Shown piece after piece: positions 1-9,703 of a stretch of 64,000 nt of DNA. Positions within the stretch are counted from its first letter, which is position 1; the number at the start of each line of letters is the position of its first letter. The DNA is taken from contig CAVURD010000034.1 of the NCBI GenBank assembly GCA_963743785.1, positions 248,001-312,000 on the forward strand, read 5' to 3'. A model generated the notes under the pieces. That model searched no databases and was not told the origin of the DNA. It worked only from the letters and a program-made list of their open reading frames with translations. The translations under genes were made by a program, and so were the position numbers. This DNA is from Bog-473 sp963743785. GTDB taxonomy: Bacteria; Actinomycetota; Acidimicrobiia; Acidimicrobiales; RAAP-2.

Positions 1-442
1 AGCGGCGACTGCCCGCCCCGCCGAAAGTGGTGGTGAAGGCGAGGTAGAAGAAGACGATGCCGATGAAGGAGAGCCAGCTGAAGACCAGGAAGGCACCGAG
101 CTGGTTGACCCCGATGATGGCGAAGACCACACCGGCCACGATGCTCACCGAACCGTCCGACACAATGCCGTGGAGACCGGCCGGCGCCAGCGAGAAGTCG
201 AGATGGCGGAAACCGTTCGACAAGATCGCCCCCTCGGCGTCGTACCGGTTGTAGTCGGCGATCCCCCCATAGAGGTGGTCGACCACCCAGATCTCCGTAG
301 GGGCACCGAGCAGGTGGAGCACCAGGCAGACCGTGAGGGCCTTGTACAGCCACGGATTGCTTTCGAGCGGGGCGATCCGTCCGATGATGACCCGCCCGAG
401 GGCGAACAGTGCCGCCGCGATGATGATGGAGAAGAAGATCAA
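1..442 (-). CDS. Polytopic membrane protein, partial, probable polysaccharide polymerase-like
   Basis: The reverse strand encodes an open frame that leaves the window at base 1. It shows hydrophobic segments (IFFSIIIAAALFALG near the start, SIVAGVVFAIIGVNQLGAF and FSWLSFIGIVFFYLAF near the edge) separated by a loop of about 65 residues containing YNRYDAEGAILSNGFRH. It lies directly downstream of the Wzz and CpsD-like genes, so a Wzy/EpsG-type polymerase or other exopolysaccharide membrane enzyme is the natural inference. I do not recognise the family. The start is unclear: TTG at 442 opens directly into the first helix, while an ATG at 465 is out of frame and would need an indel. The C-terminus is missing. 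Confidence 0.5.
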   Translation of the reverse strand, partial: MIFFSIIIAAALFALGRVIIGRIAPLESNPWLYKALTVCLVLHLLGAPTEIWVVDHLYGGIADYNRYDAEGAILSNGFRHLDFSLAPAGLHGIVSDGSVSIVAGVVFAIIGVNQLGAFLVFSWLSFIGIVFFYLAFTTTFGGAGSRR

Positions 443-487
443 TGGATGAGGGATCCGGTCGACATCAGATTGACCGGCGCGGTCAGC

Positions 488-1364
488 TCAGGCCTCCGGA
501 CGCGGCGGGACGTCCCAGATGGCTCTGTGCTCGGAAGGTACCGCGAGCCTCGTGGGTGCCTGGTCGACCAGAGTGCCGGCGAACGGCGTCGCGTCGGTGA
601 CCGTTGTGGCCTCGGCCGGCGGCACCCCACCACCGCCAGTTGCGCCATCGTCGTCCGCTTCACCCTTCGACCGCTTGTGGGCTCGCCAACGTCCCGGGCC
701 GGCTTGACGCCGACGGTCGTCGTCCTCGTCCTCGTCCTCCTCGTCGTCGTAGTCGTCCGATAGAACCGGTCAGCGCCATGCCGACCACCGGCGCCCCGAG
801 GCGTCTCAGCACGGCACTGGTCCTCCGCAACTCGTCCGTCGTGGTCACTCGACGCTCGCCCACAATCAGCACCAGATCGGCCAGTGGAGCCAGACCCTGG
901 CCATGGTGAACGGAGAGGAACGACGGAACATCGAGGATCACGACATCGACGATGTCGCGCAACACATCGAGTACCTCCGGGACGCGAATCACCACCTGGC
1001 TCGTGTGGGCCACGAAGTGCTGCAAGGCCAGGAACGACACGCCGGGGACGCTGGTGTCCTCCAGCAGATCCCGCACGTCCTCCGGTCTCAAGGGCCCGGC
1101 CAGGCGGCGGTCGAGCTCGTGGGTCAGGGGCGCGGCGCTTCGCAATGGCTCCAGTCCGTCCACGTGGGCATCGAGGCCGTCGGTCGTCACGATCACCACT
1201 CGCTGTCCTATGTCGGCGCAGACAGTGGCCAGGTTCACCGCAACGGTGGGCCTCGTGGGTTCCGAACCCGGGGAGGTGACCATGACCACGCTGCGCGCCG
1301 CGTGCCGTGCCGGGGTCAGATCGAGCGAGGGTACGGGGAGCGGTTGGTGGACGGCGCTCCTCAT
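488..1364 (-). CDS. CpsD/Wzc-like cytoplasmic ATPase with degenerate Walker A (one frameshift)
   Basis: About 290 residues with the fold order of bacterial tyrosine kinase/CpsD ATPases that partner Wzz. A beta-strand-P-loop region reads VVMVTSPGSEPTRPTVAVNL and a Walker-B-like strand reads VVILDVPSF, followed by APLADLVLIVGERRVTT. The usual P-loop GEGKTT is replaced by SEPTRPT, so the nucleotide-binding lysine is absent and kinase activity is doubtful. The ATG start (1364) overlaps the stop of the Wzz gene as ATGA. A +1 shift near 760 leads into a very acidic tail (DDYDDEEDEDEDDD) and ends at 488. No C-terminal tyrosine cluster is visible. Expected role: cytoplasmic regulation of chain length or export. 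The family call is good; the activity is uncertain. Confidence 0.65.
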
Positions 1365-2205
1365 GGTTCCGACCCGGGCCAGGTACCGGAGTCCAGCGTG
1401 AGGTCCGCTCCCTCGAGCCACTGGTCGCCCTGTTCCGCCACTTCAGGCAGGGGCTCGCGGAACACCGAGAGCCAGAGCATCCGGTAGGCCTCGCTCGAAT
1501 CGCTCGAGGCGGGGATCTCGGCCACAACCGGATAGCCCAAGGCTGCCTGGGCCCGCTTGGCTGAGGTCACGCGCTTGTCCATCAGTCCCCTCGCCAGGGC
1601 CACCAGGGCACCCAGGAGCAGGCCGATCAGCAGGCCGGCCACGGCACGCAACGGGCGGCTGCTGAATTTCTGGGACACGGTCTTGGTCGGGACCGCGAAA
1701 TCGGGCTGAGTCGACTGCAGTATCTGGAAGCCGGTGTAGACATCCTGGCCGGTGGCCTTCTTCGCTGCGGTCGCCACTGCGAAATCCAATGCCTCGTCGA
1801 AGCTGACGTTGAAGGAAGCCGACTCGGCGGCGGTGGGCGCCTTCACTTCCACCTCGATCACGCCGGGTTGGCCCGCGCTCCGCATCCGAAGCAGGTCCGG
1901 TGATCGTGGTCATGCCCCGCAGGACGTACTGTGGCTCGTTGAGGCCAGACAGGTGGGCCGCGTTGGCGTAGACCGAGTCCGAGGTGGCGAAGAATTCGAT
2001 CTGTTCGGTGGTGACCCCCGGGGGTAGGGGGCTGGAGTTGCCGCCATCGACGCCGGGAGGGGCTCCGATGCTGGTGGTGGTCGACCAAAGTGGGCTTCAC
2101 CACTGAACTGGGTAGCAGGACCCCGATCGCCAGTCCGGCGATGCCCAACAGGAGAATCAACCACCAGCCCCGAGCGAGAGCCTGCCTGTAGTCACTCCAC
2201 TCCAT
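1361..2205 (-). CDS. Wzz-type polysaccharide chain-length determinant (two frameshifts)
   Basis: The N-terminus MEWSDYRQALARGWWLILL runs into a first membrane helix (about residues 13-31). The periplasm-facing middle contains TTSIGAPPGVDGGNSS and later VIEVEVKAPTAAESASFNV. The C-terminal helix AVAGLLIGLLLGALVALARG is followed by a cytoplasmic tail ending LTLDSGTWPGSEP. This two-helix layout is that of Wzz/CapA co-polymerases, which set O-antigen or exopolysaccharide length. Frameshifts near 2070 and 1885, each consistent with one extra base, break the frame. The stop overlaps the ATG of the CpsD-like ATPase, so the pair is translationally coupled. The gene is divergent from the PglF-like gene. 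Confidence 0.75.
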
Positions 2206-2654
2206 CGCTCTCCCGCCTCCCCATCCTTTGGCCGAGTAAACGACCCTAACCAGTCGATCAGCCCACTTCAATATCGCCCCCGAACAGCCATTCGTTTGAC
2301 GAGTTCGGAGTGGGGGCACTTGCCGCCAATGACAACCCCGCCATCAATGATACCGCGGCGGCGACACCGCTTCCGACGACGGGACGAGACAACGGCCATT
2401 TCGGACGAACCCGCGCCGCTCGGGAATGTGCAGGTTGCCAGGCATGGGGTAGATTGGCGTGGGGTGCAAGGTCGGAGGCCGAGATGCTTGTCGGGAGACG
2501 TCGCAGAGGAAGCCAGCTGCCCTATTGCTCACCGCGGCCTTGTCGGTAGCCGCGGCACACACTGGGGCGGTCACGTGGCGGGGTCCGAGAGTCGCGCTCC
2601 GATGCCAGAGCCAGCCTTGTCGTTCCGCTGTCGGCTGCGAGTGGATGTGAGCCG
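2206..2654. other. Divergent intergenic region of the polysaccharide locus
   Basis: About 450 bases separate the divergent Wzz and PglF-like genes and should contain promoters in both directions. I find no convincing -35/-10 pair, terminator or structured leader. A short plus-strand frame at 2459-2650 contains a hydrophobic run (PAALLLTAALSVAAA) but has no clear ribosome site and no recognisable product, so I leave it unannotated. Confidence 0.4.
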
Positions 2655-4694
2655 GTGACCGCAGGATCAGATCGGGGCGGGCCCGAGCCGGAGTCGGTAC
2701 GCACTCCAGACACACAGGCGACTCGCCGGTCCCTGGACCGCTCTCGACAGCTCGCCGTGATGGCCAGCCGGGTGCGCGCCCAGCTCGTCTTCATGGTGCT
2801 CGACGCCGCCTGCGTGGTGGCCGCGTACAGTGCGTCGGAAATCTTCTACTGGCGCCACGTCGCCCCGGCTGACTACGGCTGGCATTTCGGCCTTTTCGTT
2901 CTCTTCGTGGTGATCCTGACCCTGGTCAGCAACCGGGCGTTCGGGCTGTACGGTCGCATTTGGCGCCATGCCGGCCTCGAAGAAGCCCGCCAGATGATCC
3001 TCTCGACCGCAACGGTCGCCCTGGTTCTCCTGGTCCTCTATCCGATAATCCGACTCGCCGGATTTCAATTGTTGCACCCTGAGGTGGTGGCCTTCGGCCT
3101 GTTCTTCGCAGCAGCCGGGATGAGCATGCTCCGCTTCCACTCGCGTATCTTCGCCTGGCAGCGGGGCTCCCGGGGCAACGGCCTGCGGGTGGCAATCGTC
3201 GGGAGCCGCGACGGAGCGGCGTCAGCTATCCGCGAGATGCTCCGTTACCCTGCGGCCGGACTGATTCCGGTGGCCGTCTTCGACGACGACACCTCGGTGC
3301 ACGGCATGTCCCTGGTGGGCGTGCCGGTCGTCGGGACCATCGGTGACATTCCGGCCTCGACCAGCCGCTACATGCTCCAGCAGGTGCTCCTGGCCATGCC
3401 CGAGGCCCCGCCGGAGGTGATCGCCGACGTGCTGCGGTCGGCCGAGGCCGCCGGCATCGCCATGAAGGTGCTCCCCAGCGTGCACGACGTGGTCAAGGGG
3501 CCGACCGACATGTGGGCCATCCGCCGGGCCCGCGAGCCGCGGATCGAGGACCTGTTGGGTCGGACCCCGGTCGCCACCGACCTGGACGGGGTGCGACAGT
3601 CGCTCGAAGGTCACCGTGTGCTGGTCACCGGGGCCGGAGGTTCCATCGGTTCGGAGATCTGCCGCCAGGTCGCCAGGTTCGCTCCCGCCCTGCTCGTCCT
3701 CCTCGACCACGACGAGACGCACATCCACGACACCGCCGCGACGGTGGATGGTCCCTGCCAACAGGCTCTGATCGACATCACCGACCGCGAGACCCTCTTC
3801 GCGGCCTTCGAGCAGTACCGGCCCGACGTCGTGCTCCACACCGCGGGCCACAAGCACGTGCCGGTGCTCGAGGGACACCCGGTCGAGGCCGCCCGGACCA
3901 ACGTATTCGGGACGCTCAACGTGATCGAGGCATCAGCCGCCATCGGCGTTGGTCGGTTCGTGCTGATCTCCACCGACAAGGCCGTGTGGCCCTCGAACGT
4001 GATGGGTGCCTCCAAGCGGGCGGCAGAGCAGGTGCTCTTGAGCCGGTCGCCCGAGGACAGTGCCTATTGCGCCGTCCGGTTCGGGAACGTCCTCGGTAGC
4101 CGGGGCAGCGTCATCCCCACGTTCACCCGTCAGATCTTGTCCGGTGGGCCGGTGACGGTGACCGACCCCAGGATGACCCGGTTCTTCATGAGCGTCGAGG
4201 AGGCGGTGCAACTGGTCCTCCAGGCGTCGCTGCTGTCGAAGGGCGGGGACATCTTCATGCTCGACATGGGCGAGCCGGTCCCCATCATCGACCTCGCCCG
4301 GCGGATGATCCAGCTGTCGGGTGCTCGCGTCGACGTGGACATCCCGATCAGAGTCGTGGGCATCCGACCCGGTGAAAAGCTGCAGGAGAACCTGCGAGAG
4401 CCCGAAGAACAGGTCCTGGCGACCGAGCACGCCTCCATCTCCCGGCTGATCCCCATCACCTCGCCACCGGCGTGGTTCGAGACGAACCTGGACCTGCTGG
4501 CCGACGCCACCCGCCGGCGCGACCCGGACAAGGTGCGCCGACTGCTCTTCGCCATCGCCGGGATCGAATCGGAACAGCACGCACACCTCGGTCCGGCGAC
4601 TCCGGAAATCGAGGTCGACGGAGTCCTCCGCCCCTCTCCCATCCAACTCAGGCTCGAGCCCGCCGGCGACAGAGCCGAGTCGAAAGGGGCGTAG
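2655..4694 (+). CDS. PglF/CapD/WbpM-type membrane nucleoside-diphosphate-sugar 4,6-dehydratase
   Basis: Intact 679-residue protein starting at GTG. Residues about 35-160 hold four membrane helices. Residues about 170-300 form the CoA-binding-like Rossmann domain (LRVAIVGSRDGAAS). From about 320 comes the catalytic SDR domain, with VLVTGAGGSIGSEICRQ for NAD and STDKAVWPSNVMGASKRAAE. The catalytic tyrosine of ordinary SDRs is Met here, as in large FlaA1/PglF enzymes. The family converts UDP-GlcNAc to UDP-4-keto-6-deoxy sugars at the inner membrane face, the first step towards bacillosamine, QuiNAc or FucNAc. The stop shares a base with the GTG of the next gene (TAGTG), which indicates coupling. 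The partner 4-aminotransferase is not in this window. Confidence 0.9.
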   Translation: MTAGSDRGGPEPESVRTPDTQATRRSLDRSRQLAVMASRVRAQLVFMVLDAACVVAAYSASEIFYWRHVAPADYGWHFGLFVLFVVILTLVSNRAFGLYGRIWRHAGLEEARQMILSTATVALVLLVLYPIIRLAGFQLLHPEVVAFGLFFAAAGMSMLRFHSRIFAWQRGSRGNGLRVAIVGSRDGAASAIREMLRYPAAGLIPVAVFDDDTSVHGMSLVGVPVVGTIGDIPASTSRYMLQQVLLAMPEAPPEVIADVLRSAEAAGIAMKVLPSVHDVVKGPTDMWAIRRAREPRIEDLLGRTPVATDLDGVRQSLEGHRVLVTGAGGSIGSEICRQVARFAPALLVLLDHDETHIHDTAATVDGPCQQALIDITDRETLFAAFEQYRPDVVLHTAGHKHVPVLEGHPVEAARTNVFGTLNVIEASAAIGVGRFVLISTDKAVWPSNVMGASKRAAEQVLLSRSPEDSAYCAVRFGNVLGSRGSVIPTFTRQILSGGPVTVTDPRMTRFFMSVEEAVQLVLQASLLSKGGDIFMLDMGEPVPIIDLARRMIQLSGARVDVDIPIRVVGIRPGEKLQENLREPEEQVLATEHASISRLIPITSPPAWFETNLDLLADATRRRDPDKVRRLLFAIAGIESEQHAHLGPATPEIEVDGVLRPSPIQLRLEPAGDRAESKGA

Positions 4695-5960
4695 TGGGCG
4701 AGCTGACGGCGGATCGACTGGTCGTCGTCGGACAGGGCTACGCGGGTCTGCCCGTCGCCATGCGGGCGGTCGAGGTCGGATTCGATGTCGTCGGCTTCGA
4801 CCTCGACGTGGCCAGGGTCAAGCGCCTGGGCGCCGGTGATTCGTTCGTCGAGGACATCAGCAACGACACGCTGACGCGGGCACTGGCGACCGGGCGGTAC
4901 GAGCCCACTGACGACCCTGATCGCACGCAGGGATTCGACGTGGCCGTCATCGACGTCCCCACGCCCCTTACGGACGGCGTACCGAACCTCTCCCACGTTC
5001 AGGGCGCCTCCGCCATGTTGTCCCGCTCCCTGCGTGCCGGGGCCACGGTGATCCTCGAATCGACCACGTACCCGGGGACCACCGAGGATCTGGTGGCCGG
5101 CATCCTCGAAGAGGGGTCGGGACTCATGGCCGGCCAGGACTTCCATCTCGGCTACAGCCCGGAGCGAATCGACCCCGGCAACGCCACCTGGCACTTCGCC
5201 AACACCCCGAAAGTGGTCTCGGGCATCGATGCCGACTCGCTGGAGGCGGTGCAAGCGTTCTTCGACCGTCTGGTCGATCGCACCGTGCCGGTGTCGGGCA
5301 CCCGGGAGGCCGAGCTGACCAAGCTGCTGGAGAACACCTTCCGACACGTCAACATCGCCCTGGTCAACGAATTGGCCGTGTTCGCCGAGGCGATGGGCAT
5401 CGATGTCTGGGAGGCCATCGACGCCGCGTCGACCAAGCCGTTCGGCTACCTCCGGTTCACGCCCGGCCCGGGAGTGGGCGGTCACTGCCTGCCCATCGAT
5501 CCCAGCTACCTGTCGTGGAAGGTGCGCCGGAGTCTCGGCCAGCCGTTCCGGTTCGTGGAGTTGGCCAACGACGTCAACGAGCACATGCCCGACTACGTGG
5601 TGTCCCGACTCACCGGGGCCCTCAACCGGGACAAACGCTCGGTCAACGGCTCCCGCGTGCTGCTGTTGGGGCTGTCCTACAAGCGGAACACCGGGGACAC
5701 CCGCGAGTCCCCCGGCATGGTCATCGCCCAGATCCTCTCGTCGCTCGGCGCCGAGGTCCGGGTGGCCGACCCGCACCTGGCACCCGGCGCGACCGGCTTC
5801 CCCCAGGTGGAACTGACGCGCGGACGAGGTGGAGCTGGCCGACGCGGTGGTGGTGGTGACGGATCACGACGACTTCGACTACGACATGATCCGGGATCGC
5901 GCACGGTACGTGCTCGACACCCGCAACCGGATCCGAGGTCCCAAGGTCGAGTCATTGTGA
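4694..5960 (+). CDS. UDP-GlcNAc/UDP-ManNAc-type nucleotide-sugar dehydrogenase (one frameshift)
   Basis: WecC/WbpA/TviB-like UDP-sugar 6-dehydrogenase that oxidises an NDP-sugar to the uronic acid with two NAD. The N-terminal Rossmann motif is VVVGQGYAGLPVAMRA. The catalytic cysteine lies in GVGGHCLPIDPSYL near residue 264. The C-terminal UDP-binding domain includes LLLGLSYKRNTGDTRESPG. Start is GTG at 4694, overlapping the previous stop by one base. One extra G near 5820 (ACGCGCGGACGAG) breaks the frame; the other phase continues with DEVELADAVVVVTDHDD and stops at 5958-5960. The length of about 420 residues is normal. It sits between a dehydratase and an epimerase, fitting acidic sugar synthesis for the exopolysaccharide. 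Confidence 0.88.
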
Positions 5961-5976
5961 CCACGCGTCCCCTGCG

Positions 5977-6914
5977 GTGAAGGTCGTCGTCACCGGAGGT
6001 GCCGGCTTCATCGGTGCGAACCTCTGCCGGATGCTCGACCGCCAGGACTTCGTCGACCACGTGGTGGCTCTCGACGACCTGTCGACCGGCTCGCGCCAGA
6101 ATCTGGCCGGCTCCCCATCGGTCGAGCTCCGGGAAGGCTCCATCCTGAGCCCTGACGATCTCGACGGCGTCATCGAGGGTGCCCAGGCGATCGTCCATCT
6201 GGCCGCCCGCCCGTCGGTGCCACGATCGCTGGCCGATCCCATGGCCACCCACCAGGTCAACGCCACCGGAACCATGACGGTGCTGGAAGCAGCGCGGCGG
6301 CACGGCATGCCCCACGTCGTCGTGGCGTCCTCGTCGTCGGTGTACGGCGCCAACCCACGCCTCCCGAAGCGAGAGGACATGGTGCCCCTGCCGGTCAGTC
6401 CCTATGCCGCCAGCAAGCTGGCCACCGAGGCGTACGCCCTCTCCTATGGCCGCTCGTTCGGTCTTCCGGTGCTGGCCTTCAGATTCTTCAACGTCTTCGG
6501 TCCCCTGCAGTCGGCCGGGCACGCCTACGCGGCAGTGGTGCCGACCTTCGTCTCGTGCGCCCTCACCGGGAGACCACTGCCGGTCCACGGGGACGGCACC
6601 CAGACCCGCGACTTCACCTTCGTCGACACCGTCGTCGCCGTGCTGGCCGATGCCATCCGCCGCCGGGTGACCGATCCTGAACCGGTGAATCTGGCCTTCG
6701 GCTCGCGGTCGTCTCTGCTGGAGGTGATCGCGATGCTTGAGGATGTCGTCGGCCACGATCTCCGCCGCGACCACGTCGAACCGCGTGCGGGCGACGTGCA
6801 TGACTCGCAGGCCGACCAGACCCGATTCAGGCGAGACTGTTCCCCGAGGTCCGGCCGACTCCGCTGCCCGACGGCCTGCGTGCCACCGTGGCCTGGTTCC
6901 GGGAGGCACGCTGA
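5977..6914 (+). CDS. NAD-dependent sugar epimerase/dehydratase (one frameshift)
   Basis: Extended SDR of the GalE/WbpP type. It has the NAD motif VVVTGGAGFIGANLCRM at the N-terminus, active-site Ser in ASSSSVYGANP, Tyr/Lys in SPYAASKLATEAYALSY near residues 140-150, and the sugar-binding segment FRFFNVFGPLQSAG. GTG start 16 bases after the dehydrogenase stop. The frame breaks near 6830 and resumes as LFPEVRPTPLPDGLRATVAW with a stop at 6912-6914, giving about 312 residues. It probably interconverts C4 epimers of UDP-GlcNAc or its uronic acid, alongside the preceding dehydrogenase. Exact substrate not determinable. Confidence 0.85.
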
Positions 6915-6967
6915 CGAGGCACACCGGGCTCCCGGCACCGCGCCGTCCTCGGAGGCCCTGGAGCCAG

Positions 6968-7606
6968 GTGACCGTCGGCGTGGCGGCGGTTGCGGCCATT
7001 GCAGTACTGGGCGCGTACCTGCACCTCCGTCCCGGCCTCAACGCCGTCGACCGCCTGGGCTTCGCGCTGCCCCCCGCGTCGACGCACTGGTGGCGGTTCT
7101 TCCGGGTGGTGACCAGGTTCGGCACCTGGCCGGCCCTGGCGGTCGGCTCGTTGAGCGCGGCGACGGTGGCGCGGTTCACCGGGCGGCGGGACCGGTGGCG
7201 GGCGCTGGCCTGTCTCGTCGGCCCGCTCGCCGCCGCCGTTCTCGATCAGTTCGTGATCAAGCCTCTGGTGGGGCGCTTGTACCAGGGCGAGCTCAGCTTC
7301 GCCTCGGGGTCGGTCACGGTGATCGCCGCCGTGGGCACCGCCTGGGTGCTGGCCGTTCCCCGCCGGTTCCGGGTCGCTGCCGCGGTGGTGGGGTCATTGG
7401 GCGTGGCCATAATGATCGTCGCCGTCATCGCCCTACGGTGGCACTATCCGACCGACGCCCTGGCCGGGATCGTGCTCGGCGTCGGGGTCGTGCTGATGGC
7501 CGACAGCGCCGCCCACACGCTCCCGCGACGCCGGTCCGGCGGCAATGCGATCGGTCACGAGCGCACACCAGCGAGCCTGGGCGCCCGTTCCGATGCGAGA
7601 AGGTAA
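6968..7606 (+). CDS. PAP2-superfamily membrane phosphatase-like protein with altered motif 2
   Basis: Polytopic protein resembling PAP2/undecaprenyl-diphosphate phosphatases. It has several hydrophobic helices, a KPLVGR first motif, and HYPTDALAG in place of the SRxxxxxHxxxD third motif. The second motif, normally PSGH, reads FASGSV, so its histidine is missing and activity is uncertain. In family members this enzyme recycles the lipid carrier or acts on lipid-linked sugars. The start is unsure. GTG 6968 is used here, but CTG at 6911 has a GGGAGG site (6901-6906) and overlaps the epimerase stop as CTGA; it would add an arginine-rich N-terminus before the first helix. Confidence 0.7.
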   Translation: MTVGVAAVAAIAVLGAYLHLRPGLNAVDRLGFALPPASTHWWRFFRVVTRFGTWPALAVGSLSAATVARFTGRRDRWRALACLVGPLAAAVLDQFVIKPLVGRLYQGELSFASGSVTVIAAVGTAWVLAVPRRFRVAAAVVGSLGVAIMIVAVIALRWHYPTDALAGIVLGVGVVLMADSAAHTLPRRRSGGNAIGHERTPASLGARSDARR

Positions 7607-7609
7607 GCG

Positions 7610-8420
7610 GTGGCCGAAGCGACGGCGGGCGACCCACCGATCCCGCGCGTCGACGGGCGGGTGGTGCTCCTGGCCGGCCCGGGCGATAGCACGGACATCG
7701 TCGCCAACTTCCTTGCCTCCCGGGTGCCCGATTTGGTCGTGGTCATGGAGGAACCGCCGTCGCGCCTGCGGATGGCCCGGCGGCGGGCGGGACGAGTGGG
7801 CTGGCCCTCCGCCATCGGACAGGTCCTCTTCGTCGCCCTGCTCCAGCCCGTACTCCGACGTCGGGGGGCGCGTCGCCGGGACGCCATCCTGGCCGCGGCC
7901 TCGGTCGACCAGACGCACCGGTCTCCCGAATACCGAGTGCCGTCGGTCAACGCTGAGCAGACGGTCGCCCTGCTCACCGCCCTTCGGCCGGTCATGGTGG
8001 TGGTCAACGGGACTCGGATCATCGCCACCCGGGTGCTGGACTCAGCCGGCAGCCCGATCGTCAACCTGCACGCCGGCATTACTCCCCGGTACCGGGGAGT
8101 GCACGGCGGCTACTGGGCGTTGGCCGAGCGTCACCCTGAATGGGTCGGCACCACGGTGCACCTGGTGGACCCCGGCATCGACACGGGCGGGATCCTCGCC
8201 CAGTCGGTCTTCGACAGTGACCGGCGAGGACTCCTTCACCACCTACCCGTACTTGCACCTGGTCAACGGGCTGCCGCTGCTCGGGGCCCAGGTCGACAAA
8301 GTGATGGCCGGAGGAGATCTCGAACCGCACCCGGCCGGCATGGCTCCCGGATCGGACCTCTACTACCATCCGACTCTCTGGGGCTACCTTCGGTGCCGGT
8401 GGCGCCAGGGGGTGCGGTGA
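7610..8420 (+). CDS. Formyltransferase family protein, probable sugar N-formyltransferase (one frameshift)
   Basis: The core carries the formyltetrahydrofolate-dependent signature: Asn/His in NLHAGITPRYRGVHGGYW (about residues 150-167) and Asp in DPGIDTGGILAQ (about 187), the N-H-D triad of methionyl-tRNA and sugar formyltransferases. GTG start lies 3 bases after the PAP2 stop. An extra base near 8220 shifts the frame; the other phase gives VTGEDSFTTYPYLHLVNG and ends GYLRCRWRQGVR at 8420. Location in a polysaccharide operon with a PglF-type dehydratase argues for N-formylation of an aminosugar rather than Met-tRNA. The acceptor sugar is unknown. Confidence 0.8.
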
Positions 8421-8462
8421 GCATGGGGCCGGTGCCGACACGAGCAGCGACCGAGTGAGGGA

Positions 8463-9460
8463 GTGGAGGCGACGGTGAACGAGCCCGACCGGCCCGGAGC
8501 CCTGGTCATCTCTCTCGACTTCGAGCTGCACTGGGGGGTACGTGATCATGTCGGACGGCATGACGCCCCGTACGGACGCCTGACCGAGGAGCGCCGGGCC
8601 GTGGCAGACCTGGTCGAGCGTGTTCGCTTCGCGGAACATCCGTGCCACCTGGGCCACCGTCGGCTTCCTGTTCGCCTCGAACCGTGGTGAGATCGAGGAC
8701 CATCTGCCCAAAGAGCGGCCGACGTACGAGCGGGCCGAGCTCGATCCGTATGTCGAGACCATCGGACCCGACGAGGAGCATGATCCCGAGCACCTGGCTG
8801 GCTCACTGGTCGACCTGATCGGCGCGCACCGCCGGACAGGAAGTCGGATCGCACACCTTCTCCCACTACTACTGCCTCGAGCCTGGGCAGGATGAGACCA
8901 CGTTCCGGGCGGATCTGGCGGCGGCACAGTCCATGGCCCGATGGCGCGGCCTGGAGATGACCAGCCTGGTGCTCCCCCGCAATCAGTGGAACCCGGCCTA
9001 CACCGACGCCGTGCTCGACCTTGGGTTCCTCTGCATCCGCGGTCCCCAGCCGACCTGGGGTCACCACGCTCGACCGAGTGGCGACCAGAGCATCCTGCAC
9101 CGCGGCGCCAGGCTGGCCGACACCTACGTGGGCGTCTCTCCCCCGCCCACGACGGCATGGCGGCACGTGCTCCAGCCGTCAGGTCTCTGCGACGTTCCCG
9201 CCAGCGCCTTCCTGCGACCCTTCAATCCTGGCCGCCGACGGCTCGAGCCGATGCGACTGGCCCGACTGAAAGCGGGGATGCGCCAGGCGGCGCGCCACGG
9301 CCGTATCTTCCATCTCTGGTGGCATCCGCACAACTTCTCGCAGCACCGGTCCGAGAACTTCGCCGTGCTCGAGCGTGTCCTCGACGAGTTCGACCGGTTG
9401 GCCACCGCCGAGGGGATGCAGTCGCTGTCCATGGGCGACGTGGCCGGGATGGTGGCATGA
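8463..9460 (+). CDS. Polysaccharide deacetylase (NodB-like), two frameshifts
   Basis: About 330 residues starting GTG (8463, or GTG 8475). Motifs in order are ALVISLDFELHWGV (metal-site Asp), RATWATVGFLFAS, GQEVGSHTFSHYY (HxxxH metal ligands), and IFHLWWHPHNFSQH near the C-terminus. These match the carbohydrate esterase 4/deacetylase superfamily that removes N-acetyl groups from envelope polysaccharides. Frameshifts near 8620 and 8830 (the second clearly one extra C) divide it into three phases; joined, they give a full-length protein. It follows the formyltransferase by 42 bases and is the last gene of the plus-strand polysaccharide operon before tRNA-His. Confidence 0.78.
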
Positions 9461-9560
9461 GCCGAGGCTGGAAGGCATTGACGAGGGCCGGGAATCGGGC
9501 CATTCGGAGCGTGGAACCTTTTCGCGATGCCCGGGTGATGTGCCACACTTATGCCCCTCG

Positions 9561-9634
9561 GTGGGCGTAGCTCAGTTGGTTAGAGCGCCAGGTTGTGGTC
9601 CTGGAGGTCGGGGGTTCGAGACCCCTCGCTCACC
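9561..9634 (+). tRNA. tRNA-His (anticodon GTG)
   Basis: Complete cloverleaf: acceptor GTGGGCG pairs with CGCTCAC, the D-arm contains AGCTCAGTTGGTTAGAGC, the anticodon stem CCAGG/CCTGG holds loop TTGTGGT with anticodon GTG, and the T-arm is GGGGG-TTCGAGA-CCCCT. The base before the acceptor (9560, G) can pair with C73 (9634), the extra G-1:C73 identity pair of tRNA-His. CCA is not encoded (CCG follows). Confidence 0.95.
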
Positions 9635-9703
9635 CCGAAATGTGCCGTCGAATGAGCCAGGCGGCCTCCGTGTGCGATGCCGACCCAGTGGGGGTGAGTT
9701 GGA

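Noticed and set aside
2459..2650. Small plus-strand ORF with a hydrophobic run
   Set aside because: No convincing ribosome site, no known family, Cys/Arg-rich ends, and it lies in the divergent promoter region.
4130..5776. 548-codon minus-strand open frame
   Set aside because: It is antisense to the PglF-like and dehydrogenase genes; its His/Gly/Arg-rich product has no motif and mirrors the third-position GC bias of the real genes.
9561..9634. tRNA-His as an integration site for a mobile element
   Set aside because: No integrase nearby and no repeated tRNA 3' end noticed downstream; ordinary chromosomal genes follow.
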